From contig WRCL01000010.1 in NCBI GenBank assembly GCA_009783975.1, positions 1 to 15,008 of the forward strand: 15,008 nucleotides of DNA, written 5' to 3'. Positions 1 to 6,922 of this stretch are shown piece after piece (positions within the stretch are counted from its first letter, which is position 1; every line of letters starts with the position of its first letter). Both the position numbers and the translations under genes were made by a program. The notes below the pieces were generated by a model. That model made no database searches. It saw nothing but the letters and a program-made list of their open reading frames with translations, and was not told the origin of the DNA. The stretch comes from Micrococcales bacterium (GTDB taxonomy: Bacteria > Actinomycetota > Actinomycetes > Actinomycetales > Cellulomonadaceae).

Positions 1-772
1 GCCGACCAGCCCAGCGGCGGCATCGAGCCTCGTACAGCCGTGACCCAGGTCGGGGTTCCACGGACCGCGCCATGATGGCGGTGGTGGCAGGTCCCACGGT
101 TGCACCTCGGCGACCGGTGCTGGTGCGGGCGCGGGCGCCAGCCCTCCAGGAGCGTGGCGTTCGACGAACGTCTGGGCCCGTCGGGCGACGACCCGGTCGT
201 CGAGCAGCGCGGCCTGGGTCTGCTGGGGCCCGCCGGCGGTCACGGCGCGCGCCGGGCAGCGCCGCGAATCCCTCGGCCCACAGCACCGCGAACCGGTCGT
301 CCTCAGGCATTGGCAGGTCGAAGTGCCGGACCCCTGACAACAGCGGGGCCAGCGGGACTTCGCTGGTGCGCCTCTTGAGCACTTGGTCAACGACGGTCTG
401 GGTCCAGCTCGCACCGTGCTGGACCATCTTGGCGAACAGCATCTCGGGCGCCAGCCACCCGCCAGAACGGGTGAGCATCTTCGTGCACGCCGCCGCGCGC
501 GGTTCGTGCCAGAACGTGATCGCTGCCTGCAGCCCGAGCAAGTTCTCGACCTCCCAGCTGTCGAACCAGGGGTCCGCGAAGACGATCAGCTCACGGTCGA
601 TCAGCTCCTGCAGTCCCGTCCTCGACCAGGCCCGCAGGTGCGCCGCCTGCTCGTCGGTGAGTCCCAGCAACAGGTCCGCGATGACCGCCGGCGCTCCGGA
701 CCACTTCGTCTTGAGCGTCTGGGCGACGGCGACGAAGCGTTCGTCGTCGGTTGGGGGCGTCTGGTCAGCCAC
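1..772 (-). pseudogene. Frameshifted, internally deleted paralogue of the 1121-aa neighbour (runs off the left edge)
   Basis: Reading the minus strand from a GTG at 772 gives a sequence that is collinear with the N-terminal part of the large protein encoded at 791-4156. Shared stretches include DLLLGLTDEQAA/DLLLSLTDDQSA, FWHEPR, MLTR, LLFAKM/MLFAKM, VRHFDLP and WAEGFAALP/WAETFADLP. Near 230-260 the match breaks off and resumes in another frame (from about 243 down) with segments matching residues ~370-420 of the neighbour: TQAALLDDR, RAQTFVE, WDLPP, WRGPW. Anchor bases 197 and 273 align to 3042 and 3648 of the intact copy, so a net 530 bp is missing. This is not a multiple of three, hence the frameshift. 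The GTG follows AGGAG by only 3 nt; an in-frame GTG at 787 is an alternative start. The rest of the gene lies outside the window. A functional short product is possible but less likely. Confidence 0.72.
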
Positions 773-790
773 AGTCTCCTCGCACACAGG

Positions 791-3700
791 TCACGGCTCG
801 AGGCCGAGTGCTGCGAGCAAGGTCCGGGCCTTGGTGCTGGCGGCGGACTTGCCGGGGCGGGCAGCGATGTCGGCCAGGCCGGGCCACCTTGCCGCGTCGC
901 CGGGGATCAGGCCGCGGGCGGCGGCTTCACGCAGAGTCGGGGCGTGGGCGATGGCCGCATCCAAGACGCGGGACAACCAACGCGGAGGCGGGCTGTCGGT
1001 GGCACCGGCGACCCGGACTGGTTCGGTGAACAGAGGCCACAAGATGGGCAAGAGCGCGGGTTTGTTCGCCAGCTGGCGGACCAGGCGGGCCGGGTCGACC
1101 ACGGGGTGCTCCAACAACTGGCTGACAGCGACGCGGACGACGGCCGACCCGATCTTTTCCCGCTCGACCAGCGAAGCCACCAGCTCTTCGCCGTCGCACC
1201 GGTCCCGGTCGTGGTCCTGCGCGACCAGACCCAGGACGACCGCCACCAAGGTCGTCGAGAGCACTGGGGCCTTCTTGCGGGGCAGCGGGTCGTCGTTGCC
1301 GTCAACCCAGTTGCGGTCCCTGGTGGTGACCAGACGACCGGTGTCGGCGTCCCAGTGCAGCCATGTGTTGAACGTGGTCGCAGGCTCCCCGACCCGGTGG
1401 CGGGCGGCCCAGCACTGGCCTTCTTGCTCCAGGTCGTAGGTCCATTCGTTGCCCCGGGTCACGCTGCGGACCACGACGAACCCTTCGTCGGGGCGACCAG
1501 GAAGGGTCAGGTCGAAGCGCAGTGCCTTGACCTGCACGGACGGGTCCCGCCACTCAACAGTGAGTGTGGCACCGTCGACCACCGCAGGCAGGGTCCCTGC
1601 GCCGTGCGGCCACACCTTGTCGAACTGTGCCGCCGACACGGCCGGTGGTGGCGCCACAGCGACCGGCGCCGGCTCGCTGAACGTCACACCCGCAACTGTC
1701 GCGGTGTCGAGCCATGCGCGGGCCTCGAGGGCCGCTTTCGTCTTGCTCTTCGAGGCGGCGAACACCCGGACCTGCGGCGGGACGACCTCGTCGGGCGGCA
1801 GGTGACCGGCGACCGTGGCGGCGTACCGGTTCGCGACCCTCAGGAGGTCCAGGGTGCCCGTCGGGATCTTTGGGCTGGTCACCGCGGTGACAGCCATGGC
1901 GGTGAGGACCGGCCAGATACCGTGCAGCGCACCGCCCTGGGCGAGCACGTCGCACCGGGCGGCGAACCGGGCCAGGGAGAACCCAGACTTCACGTCGGAC
2001 GGCAGTGTGTTCAGGTAGCGCAGCGCCTCGACAAAAGCCTCCGGGTCGAAACGGCCCTGCAGGATGAGAGCGAGCACGTCGTCCTGGGGCGTGCTGTCCC
2101 CTTCGTCGTCCGCCGCTCCTGCTGGTGCGAAGTTCATCGCCAGGTAGCCGTACGTCGCACGGCCGAACGGCCCGTGAGCCTGAGCGATGCCTCCGACATG
2201 ATGCCGTGTGGCGCCCGGCACGCGGTCGTCGCCCCACCGCCAGTGGCTCGTCTTGCCGTACCGGGTCGGCACGTGGGTCGCTCGCCCGCAGGAGCAGTGG
2301 TACTCGACTGCGAGCGGCATGGCCGCCAGACCGCCCGGCCACACGTCCCCGTTGCCCGTCAGTTTCCGCATCGCCCGCACTCCTGGCACGAGGACCGGGA
2401 ACCTCAGGTCGGGGAGCACGGTGTCGCCGAGCTCGTCGAACGTCGCCTGCGGGATCGTCATCCCGCCAGCGACGACCCAGGTGCGGATGAGCTCCACCCC
2501 GTCGGGAAGGTTGCCACCGCTCTGCTTCTTGATCCACTCGGCGATGTACCTGCCACCGCCGGTGCGCAGCGGTGAGCTGGCGTCCATGTCCCGCGCGGCA
2601 GGCAGGGTGAGCCCGTCAAGCTCGACGGCCCGGCTCGGGTCGGTGGGTTCCAGGCGGAGCAACGCCTGGGCCAGGTCGTGCGGCCAGTAGCCCTCGTCCT
2701 GGGCGGCTCTGATCCGGGCGAGCAGGTCGTCGAACGTCACGGTCCAGTCCGAGTGCGTCGGCAGGCACAGCAGCGTGCCGCCGGACGGACGGTCTTTCCA
2801 CTCGTCGGCGACACCGGGAAGCGCCACTCCCTCGTAGTCGTACCGAAACCGCTCGCCGAGGCCGACGGCCCTGGTCTCCCTCGTCTCGTCGAGGCCCAGG
2901 ACCGGGCCCCAAGGCCCTCGCCACGGCACCAGTGGTGGCAGGTCCCACGTCTGCGCCTCGACGGTCTCATCAGTGACGGGGATCAGTTCAGCTGGTACGT
3001 GCTGCTCGACGAACGTGCGGGCGCGCGCAGCAACAGCCCGATCGTCGAGCAGCGCCGCCTGCGTGCACAGCTCGACGGCGGTGCTGATCAGCGGGGACGT
3101 CTGCGGGAGCCGTACCACGTAGCCGACCACCGCCTCCCACATCTTGATCTCCTGGCGGGACAGCAGGACCGTGCCGACCTCAAGCAGGTCCTCAGGCTCC
3201 AGGTCCAGCCCGGCCAGGTGCTCCCACAGCATGGTCGCGGCCATGGACGACGCGATACCCAGCAACGAGACCATGCGGGGCAGGTTCGCGGCCACGTCGT
3301 CCTTGGTCAGGTCCAGGCCCCTCAGCAGGTTGGACAGCACCCGTTGGGCGGCCGGGGCGTACCCTGTGGAGTCCAGCGCGTCGAAGACCGCGTCGAGGAC
3401 CGGCTGGCGTGCGACGGTGCCGCAGGCCACCGCCCGCATCACCGCTGCAGACAAGGCAGTGTTGGGGAGCTCTTCGCACATGTGGACCGCCTGGAGGGCG
3501 TTGGGCAAACCGACGGCCCGGCACACGAGCTGTTCAAGGTGTGGAGTGGAGGCGAAGAGCGCCTCAGTGTCGCGGACCGTCTCAGCGGTGACCGTGCCGT
3601 CGGCGACGGTCCACACCCAGCGCTCGACAGGCAGGTCCGCGAAGGTTTCGGCCCAGGCTACGACGAACCGGTCGCTGGCAGGCAGGGGAAGGTCGAAGTG

Positions 3701-4156
3701 CCTGACCGCCGAGACCAGCGCACCAAAGACCCCGCGGATGTCGTTGCTGCGGGGTTTGAGCACGCCGGTGACCACGCGCCCAGTCCAGTCCGGTCCCTCA
3801 CGGAGCATCTTGGCGAACAGCAGCTGTGCCGACTGCCAGCTGGGGTCACGGGTGAGCATCCGCACGCACGGTGTCACCCGCGGTTCGTGCCAGAACCCGA
3901 TGGCTGACCCGAGTGCTCGCAGCCTCTGGGCGGCATGGCTGGTGTCGCCATGGATGGCGTCTTGAAGGTCGATGAGCTCGGGCAGTCCCGCGCATGACCA
4001 CGCAAGCAGGGCTGCCGACTGGTCGTCGGTGAGGCTCAGCAGCAGGTCAGCGACAAGGTCGGCAGGGCGCCACTCGGCCATGACGACGCTGGCCAGGCGC
4101 GCGAGGTACTCCTCGTCGACGGCGCCCACCGGCACCGGGAACGTTGTGTGGGACAC
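791..4156 (-). CDS. Large helical-repeat protein of unknown function, DUF6493/DUF7824-like C-terminal half (1121 aa)
   Basis: The start is the GTG at 4156, preceded by a clear AAGGAG ribosome-binding site (4164-4169). The open frame continues upstream to 4372, but that stretch is the antisense of the WD40 gene. The protein has no signal peptide or membrane segment and is probably cytoplasmic. Residues 1-~400 are rich in amphipathic helices, HEAT-like by eye. A linker with WDLPP and PWRGPW follows (~405). Then comes a region resembling what I recall of actinobacterial DUF6493/DUF7824 proteins: LLCLPTH at 462-468, then DLAQALLRLEP and a SPLRTGGGRYIAEW stretch. A CSC motif at 621-623 followed by His628 may bind metal, but no full zinc finger is visible. 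No ATPase or nuclease motif was found. It lies 22 nt after the WD40 gene and is followed by a broken paralogue, so the three form one transcription unit. Function is unknown; the family assignment is from memory and moderate at best. Confidence 0.82.
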   Translation of the reverse strand: MSHTTFPVPVGAVDEEYLARLASVVMAEWRPADLVADLLLSLTDDQSAALLAWSCAGLPELIDLQDAIHGDTSHAAQRLRALGSAIGFWHEPRVTPCVRMLTRDPSWQSAQLLFAKMLREGPDWTGRVVTGVLKPRSNDIRGVFGALVSAVRHFDLPLPASDRFVVAWAETFADLPVERWVWTVADGTVTAETVRDTEALFASTPHLEQLVCRAVGLPNALQAVHMCEELPNTALSAAVMRAVACGTVARQPVLDAVFDALDSTGYAPAAQRVLSNLLRGLDLTKDDVAANLPRMVSLLGIASSMAATMLWEHLAGLDLEPEDLLEVGTVLLSRQEIKMWEAVVGYVVRLPQTSPLISTAVELCTQAALLDDRAVAARARTFVEQHVPAELIPVTDETVEAQTWDLPPLVPWRGPWGPVLGLDETRETRAVGLGERFRYDYEGVALPGVADEWKDRPSGGTLLCLPTHSDWTVTFDDLLARIRAAQDEGYWPHDLAQALLRLEPTDPSRAVELDGLTLPAARDMDASSPLRTGGGRYIAEWIKKQSGGNLPDGVELIRTWVVAGGMTIPQATFDELGDTVLPDLRFPVLVPGVRAMRKLTGNGDVWPGGLAAMPLAVEYHCSCGRATHVPTRYGKTSHWRWGDDRVPGATRHHVGGIAQAHGPFGRATYGYLAMNFAPAGAADDEGDSTPQDDVLALILQGRFDPEAFVEALRYLNTLPSDVKSGFSLARFAARCDVLAQGGALHGIWPVLTAMAVTAVTSPKIPTGTLDLLRVANRYAATVAGHLPPDEVVPPQVRVFAASKSKTKAALEARAWLDTATVAGVTFSEPAPVAVAPPPAVSAAQFDKVWPHGAGTLPAVVDGATLTVEWRDPSVQVKALRFDLTLPGRPDEGFVVVRSVTRGNEWTYDLEQEGQCWAARHRVGEPATTFNTWLHWDADTGRLVTTRDRNWVDGNDDPLPRKKAPVLSTTLVAVVLGLVAQDHDRDRCDGEELVASLVEREKIGSAVVRVAVSQLLEHPVVDPARLVRQLANKPALLPILWPLFTEPVRVAGATDSPPPRWLSRVLDAAIAHAPTLREAAARGLIPGDAARWPGLADIAARPGKSAASTKARTLLAALGLEP

Positions 4157-4163
4157 CGGTGGT

Positions 4164-4169
4164 CTCCTT
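4164..4169 (-). promoter_or_regulatory. Ribosome-binding site fixing the GTG start at 4156
   Basis: On the minus strand AAGGAG lies 7 nt before the GTG at 4156, inside the 22-nt gap after the TAA of the WD40 gene. It decides the start against the longer open frame extending to 4372. Confidence 0.75.
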
Positions 4170-4178
4170 GGCTGGTGT

Positions 4179-6590
4179 TTAGACGGACGACGGTGGGAGC
4201 AGCGAGGTGATGTCGAACGGACCGAAAGTCTCCGCGGGGCACCTGGCGACGATGCCGGTCTCCGGGTCGGTGACCAACCAGCAGACCCGGTCCAGGACCT
4301 CGGGCGTCGGCTCGGCGCGCCCGTCGCGCCAGACCACCGCGCCAGCGCCGACCAGCTGGATGCTGAACACACCAGACCCGATGCTCGTCGCCGTGGTCAG
4401 CGCGTCCCAGTCCAGCGGAGGAAAGATGGTCAGGGCGTCACGCCCCCCGGACAGCACGAGCACCCACCCGTCCGGGGTGACCGCAGAGTCGATCCAGCTG
4501 CCCGTGTGGCCGACGAACCGGCTGGAGTAGTCGATGGACCGGGTCGACCTGACGATCTGCACCGACTCGCCTGGTTCGGGCAGGTTCCACACCTCGAGGC
4601 GGCCCCGCACCTGGTCGTCCTCACCTCCTGGCTGGGGCCGACCGGCCACCACCCGTCGGCCGTCCGGAGCGAACCGGAGCTCGGCGACCCCGTGGGACTT
4701 GCGCGACGGTGCCAGGACGAACAGGTGCGTCCCGGTCGTCACATCCCAGACGTTGACCGAGCCGCTGCCCAGCATGAACGCAACCTGGTCACGGAACGGG
4801 TCGATCGCGATACTTGTCGCCGACGCGTTGTTGTCGAAGGTGCGCGCCACGGTGCCGTCGTCCGACCGAAGCACCGTGACCTGGTCGTCGTGCGCGAGCA
4901 CGATGTGCCGCCCTGTGCGGTCGAACGCGGCCGTGCTGTCATAGCTGGTCTTGTGCTCGACCGACGTGGACCAGGTCGCGACGTCCCAGACCGTCAGCGC
5001 ACCGTACTTCTTGCTGCCCTCCCAGATGCGGCTGACCCCCAGCGCCAGCCGACCGGTCGGGTCGAACGCGACACGTTCCATCCAGCGACTGTCGTCCAGC
5101 ACCGACAGGCACTCTCCAGTCGTGACGTCCCACAGCCTGGTCGTCTTCTCGCCCTGTGAAGTGGTGACCAAGCGGGTACCGTCCGGGCTCACGTCGACCA
5201 GGCTGATCGGCGCACCGTGCTGGGCGAGGCTGGTCAGGTACTCACCGGTGCTCAAGCGCCACAGGCGGACGACGTCGGTGGCGGTCGACACCAGGTCCGC
5301 TGCCGGGTGGACCCAGTACGAGAGCGACGGCTTCCCGTGGGACAGCACGTGCAGGCGCCGGCCGGTCTCGGCGCTCCACAGGTGGACCTGGCCGTCGGAG
5401 CTCCCCGTGGCCACGAGCCCGCCGTCGGGGCTGATCGCACCGGAGTAGAGCGTCTCGCCACCGGTGACCTTGACCAGCTCGGCGCCGGTCGCCACGTCCC
5501 ACACCCGGGCTGTGCCGTCCCACGAGCTGGTGACCAGCCGGGTGCCTGAACGGTCGAAGCAGGCTCCGGAGAGGCAGCTGGTATGGCCCTCCAGGGTGAC
5601 GAGGCGCTCGCCCGTCGCCACGTCCCACACGGCCGCGAGGTCTCCGCTGTGGTCCGACTTCTTGCCCCAGTTCGTCACCACCTTCGTCCCCGCGGGGTCG
5701 ATCGCCCCGCCCAAGGAGTAGTGGTGCCTGCGGATGCTGGTCTTCAGCAGCTGTTCGCCGGTCGTGACGTCCCAGGCGAAGACCATGGTGCTGCTGGAGG
5801 CGAAGAACCGCTGTCCGCCGAAACCGACGACACTGCCGCAGCCCGGCAGGGTGAGGAGCTTGAGGCCGGTGTCCGCGTCGAGGATCCATGCCTGCTTCTC
5901 GGTCCCGACGGCGAGCAGCGCCCCGGTGGGGTCGAAGGCGACGTACGGGTCGTACATGTCCAACGGGAGCATCAGGGTCTGGCGGCCGGTCGCCACCTCC
6001 CACACGACGAGGTGCTTCCCGACGGCGACGATATGGGTTCCCGCTGGGTGCCATGCCATCCGGCCCCAGCCTGCGTCTGGGTGGTCGTCGCTGGTCAGGC
6101 ACCAGACCTGTTCACCGGTGACGACGTCCCACACGGGGATGCTGCGATGCTGAGCAGCGGCGAGGTACCGGCCGGTCGGGTCGAACGCGACGTGCTCGAC
6201 CCGGCTGGGATCGACCACCAGCTGTGGTTCGCAGCCAGCCGGACCGCGGTCGACCGCCTCCGGATGAGGTGCGACCAGCCACTGGGGCGACCCGAACGGG
6301 GCCTCGACATGCTCGGCGCCCTGGCAGAACACCAGCTGTGTGCGGTACAGCACGGCACCGGCGAAGGTCGTCGGGCCGATCTGGCAGTGGTGGAACCGCG
6401 CACCGGCGAGCTGGGCCTGGTCGAAGCTCACGTTGGTGAGGTCGAGGTTCTCAAACCGGGCGAGGGTGAGGTTCGCGCCGTGGAACCTCGTGCCGGCAGG
6501 CAGCTGGTCGGCGTAACGGTGCCTGGCGAGGTTCGGGCCGGGGGTGGGGGCCAGCAGGGGGTGCGGGCCCAGCTCGGTGGGGACGTCCAT
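4179..6590 (-). CDS. Pentapeptide-repeat/WD40 beta-propeller protein (803 aa)
   Basis: Residues ~36-90 are pentapeptide repeats (ANLTL-ARFEN-LDLTN-VSFDQ-AQLAG-ARFHH pattern with Leu/Phe at the central position). From ~130 to ~770 there are roughly a dozen WD40 blades. Their strands read VWDVVTGEQ, VWEVATGRQ, AWDVTTGEQ, VWDVATGER, LWDVTTGEC, VWDVTTGTH and are preceded by AFDPTGRYL-type turns. This is enough for two seven-bladed propellers. Such proteins are scaffolds; no catalytic domain (no STAND NTPase, kinase or protease) is fused here. I chose ATG 6590 (MDVPTELG) over the longer frame from ATG 6674 because the upstream 28 residues look like promoter DNA. Neither start has a good Shine-Dalgarno sequence, so the start is uncertain. 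The TAA (4181-4179) is 22 nt before the next gene, which suggests the propeller works with the large helical protein. Partner and pathway are unknown. Confidence 0.88.
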   Translation of the reverse strand: MDVPTELGPHPLLAPTPGPNLARHRYADQLPAGTRFHGANLTLARFENLDLTNVSFDQAQLAGARFHHCQIGPTTFAGAVLYRTQLVFCQGAEHVEAPFGSPQWLVAPHPEAVDRGPAGCEPQLVVDPSRVEHVAFDPTGRYLAAAQHRSIPVWDVVTGEQVWCLTSDDHPDAGWGRMAWHPAGTHIVAVGKHLVVWEVATGRQTLMLPLDMYDPYVAFDPTGALLAVGTEKQAWILDADTGLKLLTLPGCGSVVGFGGQRFFASSSTMVFAWDVTTGEQLLKTSIRRHHYSLGGAIDPAGTKVVTNWGKKSDHSGDLAAVWDVATGERLVTLEGHTSCLSGACFDRSGTRLVTSSWDGTARVWDVATGAELVKVTGGETLYSGAISPDGGLVATGSSDGQVHLWSAETGRRLHVLSHGKPSLSYWVHPAADLVSTATDVVRLWRLSTGEYLTSLAQHGAPISLVDVSPDGTRLVTTSQGEKTTRLWDVTTGECLSVLDDSRWMERVAFDPTGRLALGVSRIWEGSKKYGALTVWDVATWSTSVEHKTSYDSTAAFDRTGRHIVLAHDDQVTVLRSDDGTVARTFDNNASATSIAIDPFRDQVAFMLGSGSVNVWDVTTGTHLFVLAPSRKSHGVAELRFAPDGRRVVAGRPQPGGEDDQVRGRLEVWNLPEPGESVQIVRSTRSIDYSSRFVGHTGSWIDSAVTPDGWVLVLSGGRDALTIFPPLDWDALTTATSIGSGVFSIQLVGAGAVVWRDGRAEPTPEVLDRVCWLVTDPETGIVARCPAETFGPFDITSLLPPSSV

Positions 6591-6597
6591 GGCAGGC

Positions 6598-6603
6598 AAG
6601 CTA
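6598..6603 (-). promoter_or_regulatory. Possible -10 element of a leaderless promoter for the WD40 gene
   Basis: On the minus strand TAGCTT (TAnnnT type) ends 7 nt before the ATG at 6590, and no Shine-Dalgarno sequence separates them. That spacing fits actinobacterial leaderless transcripts that start at the initiation codon. No convincing -35 box is seen, so this is tentative. Confidence 0.3.
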
Positions 6604-6628
6604 CCGTGAGGCAGCGGGGCGGGGACGC

Positions 6629-6660
6629 AGATCTGGTGTTCTGATCTCGTCACATATGTG
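6629..6660. promoter_or_regulatory. Dyad-symmetry sites upstream of the WD40 gene
   Basis: A perfect 10-bp palindrome CACATATGTG lies at 6651-6660. An AGATC/GATCT dyad with a 9-nt centre lies at 6629-6647. Both sit 40-70 bp upstream of the ATG at 6590, where a regulator of the operon could bind. Their AT content is high for this genome. No regulator gene is adjacent, so an operator role is inference. Confidence 0.3.
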
Positions 6661-6757
6661 TCAGCCTGAAACATCGGGCTGTGGTGTGGGTGTTCACCTG
6701 GTGCGTGGTGGTCGTGCGCCCGAGGTTTTCACCCACAGGCCCGGGTCACAGGAGGTG

Positions 6758-6787
6758 CCCGGCAGGCACGACGTTGTGCCTGCCGGG
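6758..6787 (-). terminator. Perfect 12-bp stem hairpin, probable terminator
   Basis: CCCGGCAGGCAC at 6758-6769 pairs perfectly with 6776-6787 across the 6-nt loop GACGTT. It lies downstream of the leftward surface-protein gene and upstream of the leftward WD40 gene, where a terminator is expected. There is no T-run, which is common for actinobacterial terminators. The stem is symmetric, so it could act on either strand. Confidence 0.5.
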
Positions 6788-6846
6788 ACGACGGGGGGTT
6801 GATGCTGTGGGTCCCGTGTGGCCCACAAAATGGTCCGGAAACACAG

Positions 6847-6885
6847 CAGGTGGAGGACGCGGGCTCGTCCCACGCCCTCCACCTG
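6847..6885 (-). terminator. 10-bp stem hairpin downstream of the surface-protein gene
   Basis: CAGGTGGAGG (6847-6856) pairs with 6876-6885 around a 19-nt loop that itself contains a GGG/CCC pair. It begins 38 nt beyond the stop of the surface-protein gene and could be its first terminator or an mRNA-stabilising hairpin. No T-tract follows. Confidence 0.35.
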
Positions 6886-6922
6886 AGCTACGAGAGGCGA
6901 CAGGTGATGTCGTCAGGACTGG

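Larger units (their letters stand above)
6675..6922. other. Intergenic spacer between the surface-protein and WD40 genes
   Basis: These 248 bases hold no convincing gene. Open frames crossing the stretch lack ribosome-binding sites and family resemblance. It contains two strong inverted repeats, listed separately. A weaker 7-bp pair GTGGGTG/CACCCAC lies at 6686-6692 and 6730-6736, and a TTCACCC motif lies at 6728-6734. Both flanking genes are read leftward, so the spacer must hold the end of the surface-protein transcript and any promoter of the WD40 operon. Confidence 0.6.

Noticed and set aside
72..2575. Long plus-strand open frames across 72-2575
   Set aside because: They are antisense shadows of the minus-strand large protein and its paralogue. 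Composition is Arg/Gly/Pro-rich without family resemblance, and the minus frames show paralogue conservation.
5583..6644. 353-aa plus-strand frame opposite the WD40 gene
   Set aside because: Antisense of a well-supported WD40 reading frame; the repeats explain its length.
6830..6900. tRNA-like segment on the minus strand (TAGCTCAGGTGGA with a D-arm-like and an anticodon-like stem)
   Set aside because: The would-be anticodon loop lacks U33 and there is no T-arm (GGTTCAAATCC-type) or matching acceptor stem. It is better explained by the inverted repeat at 6847-6885.
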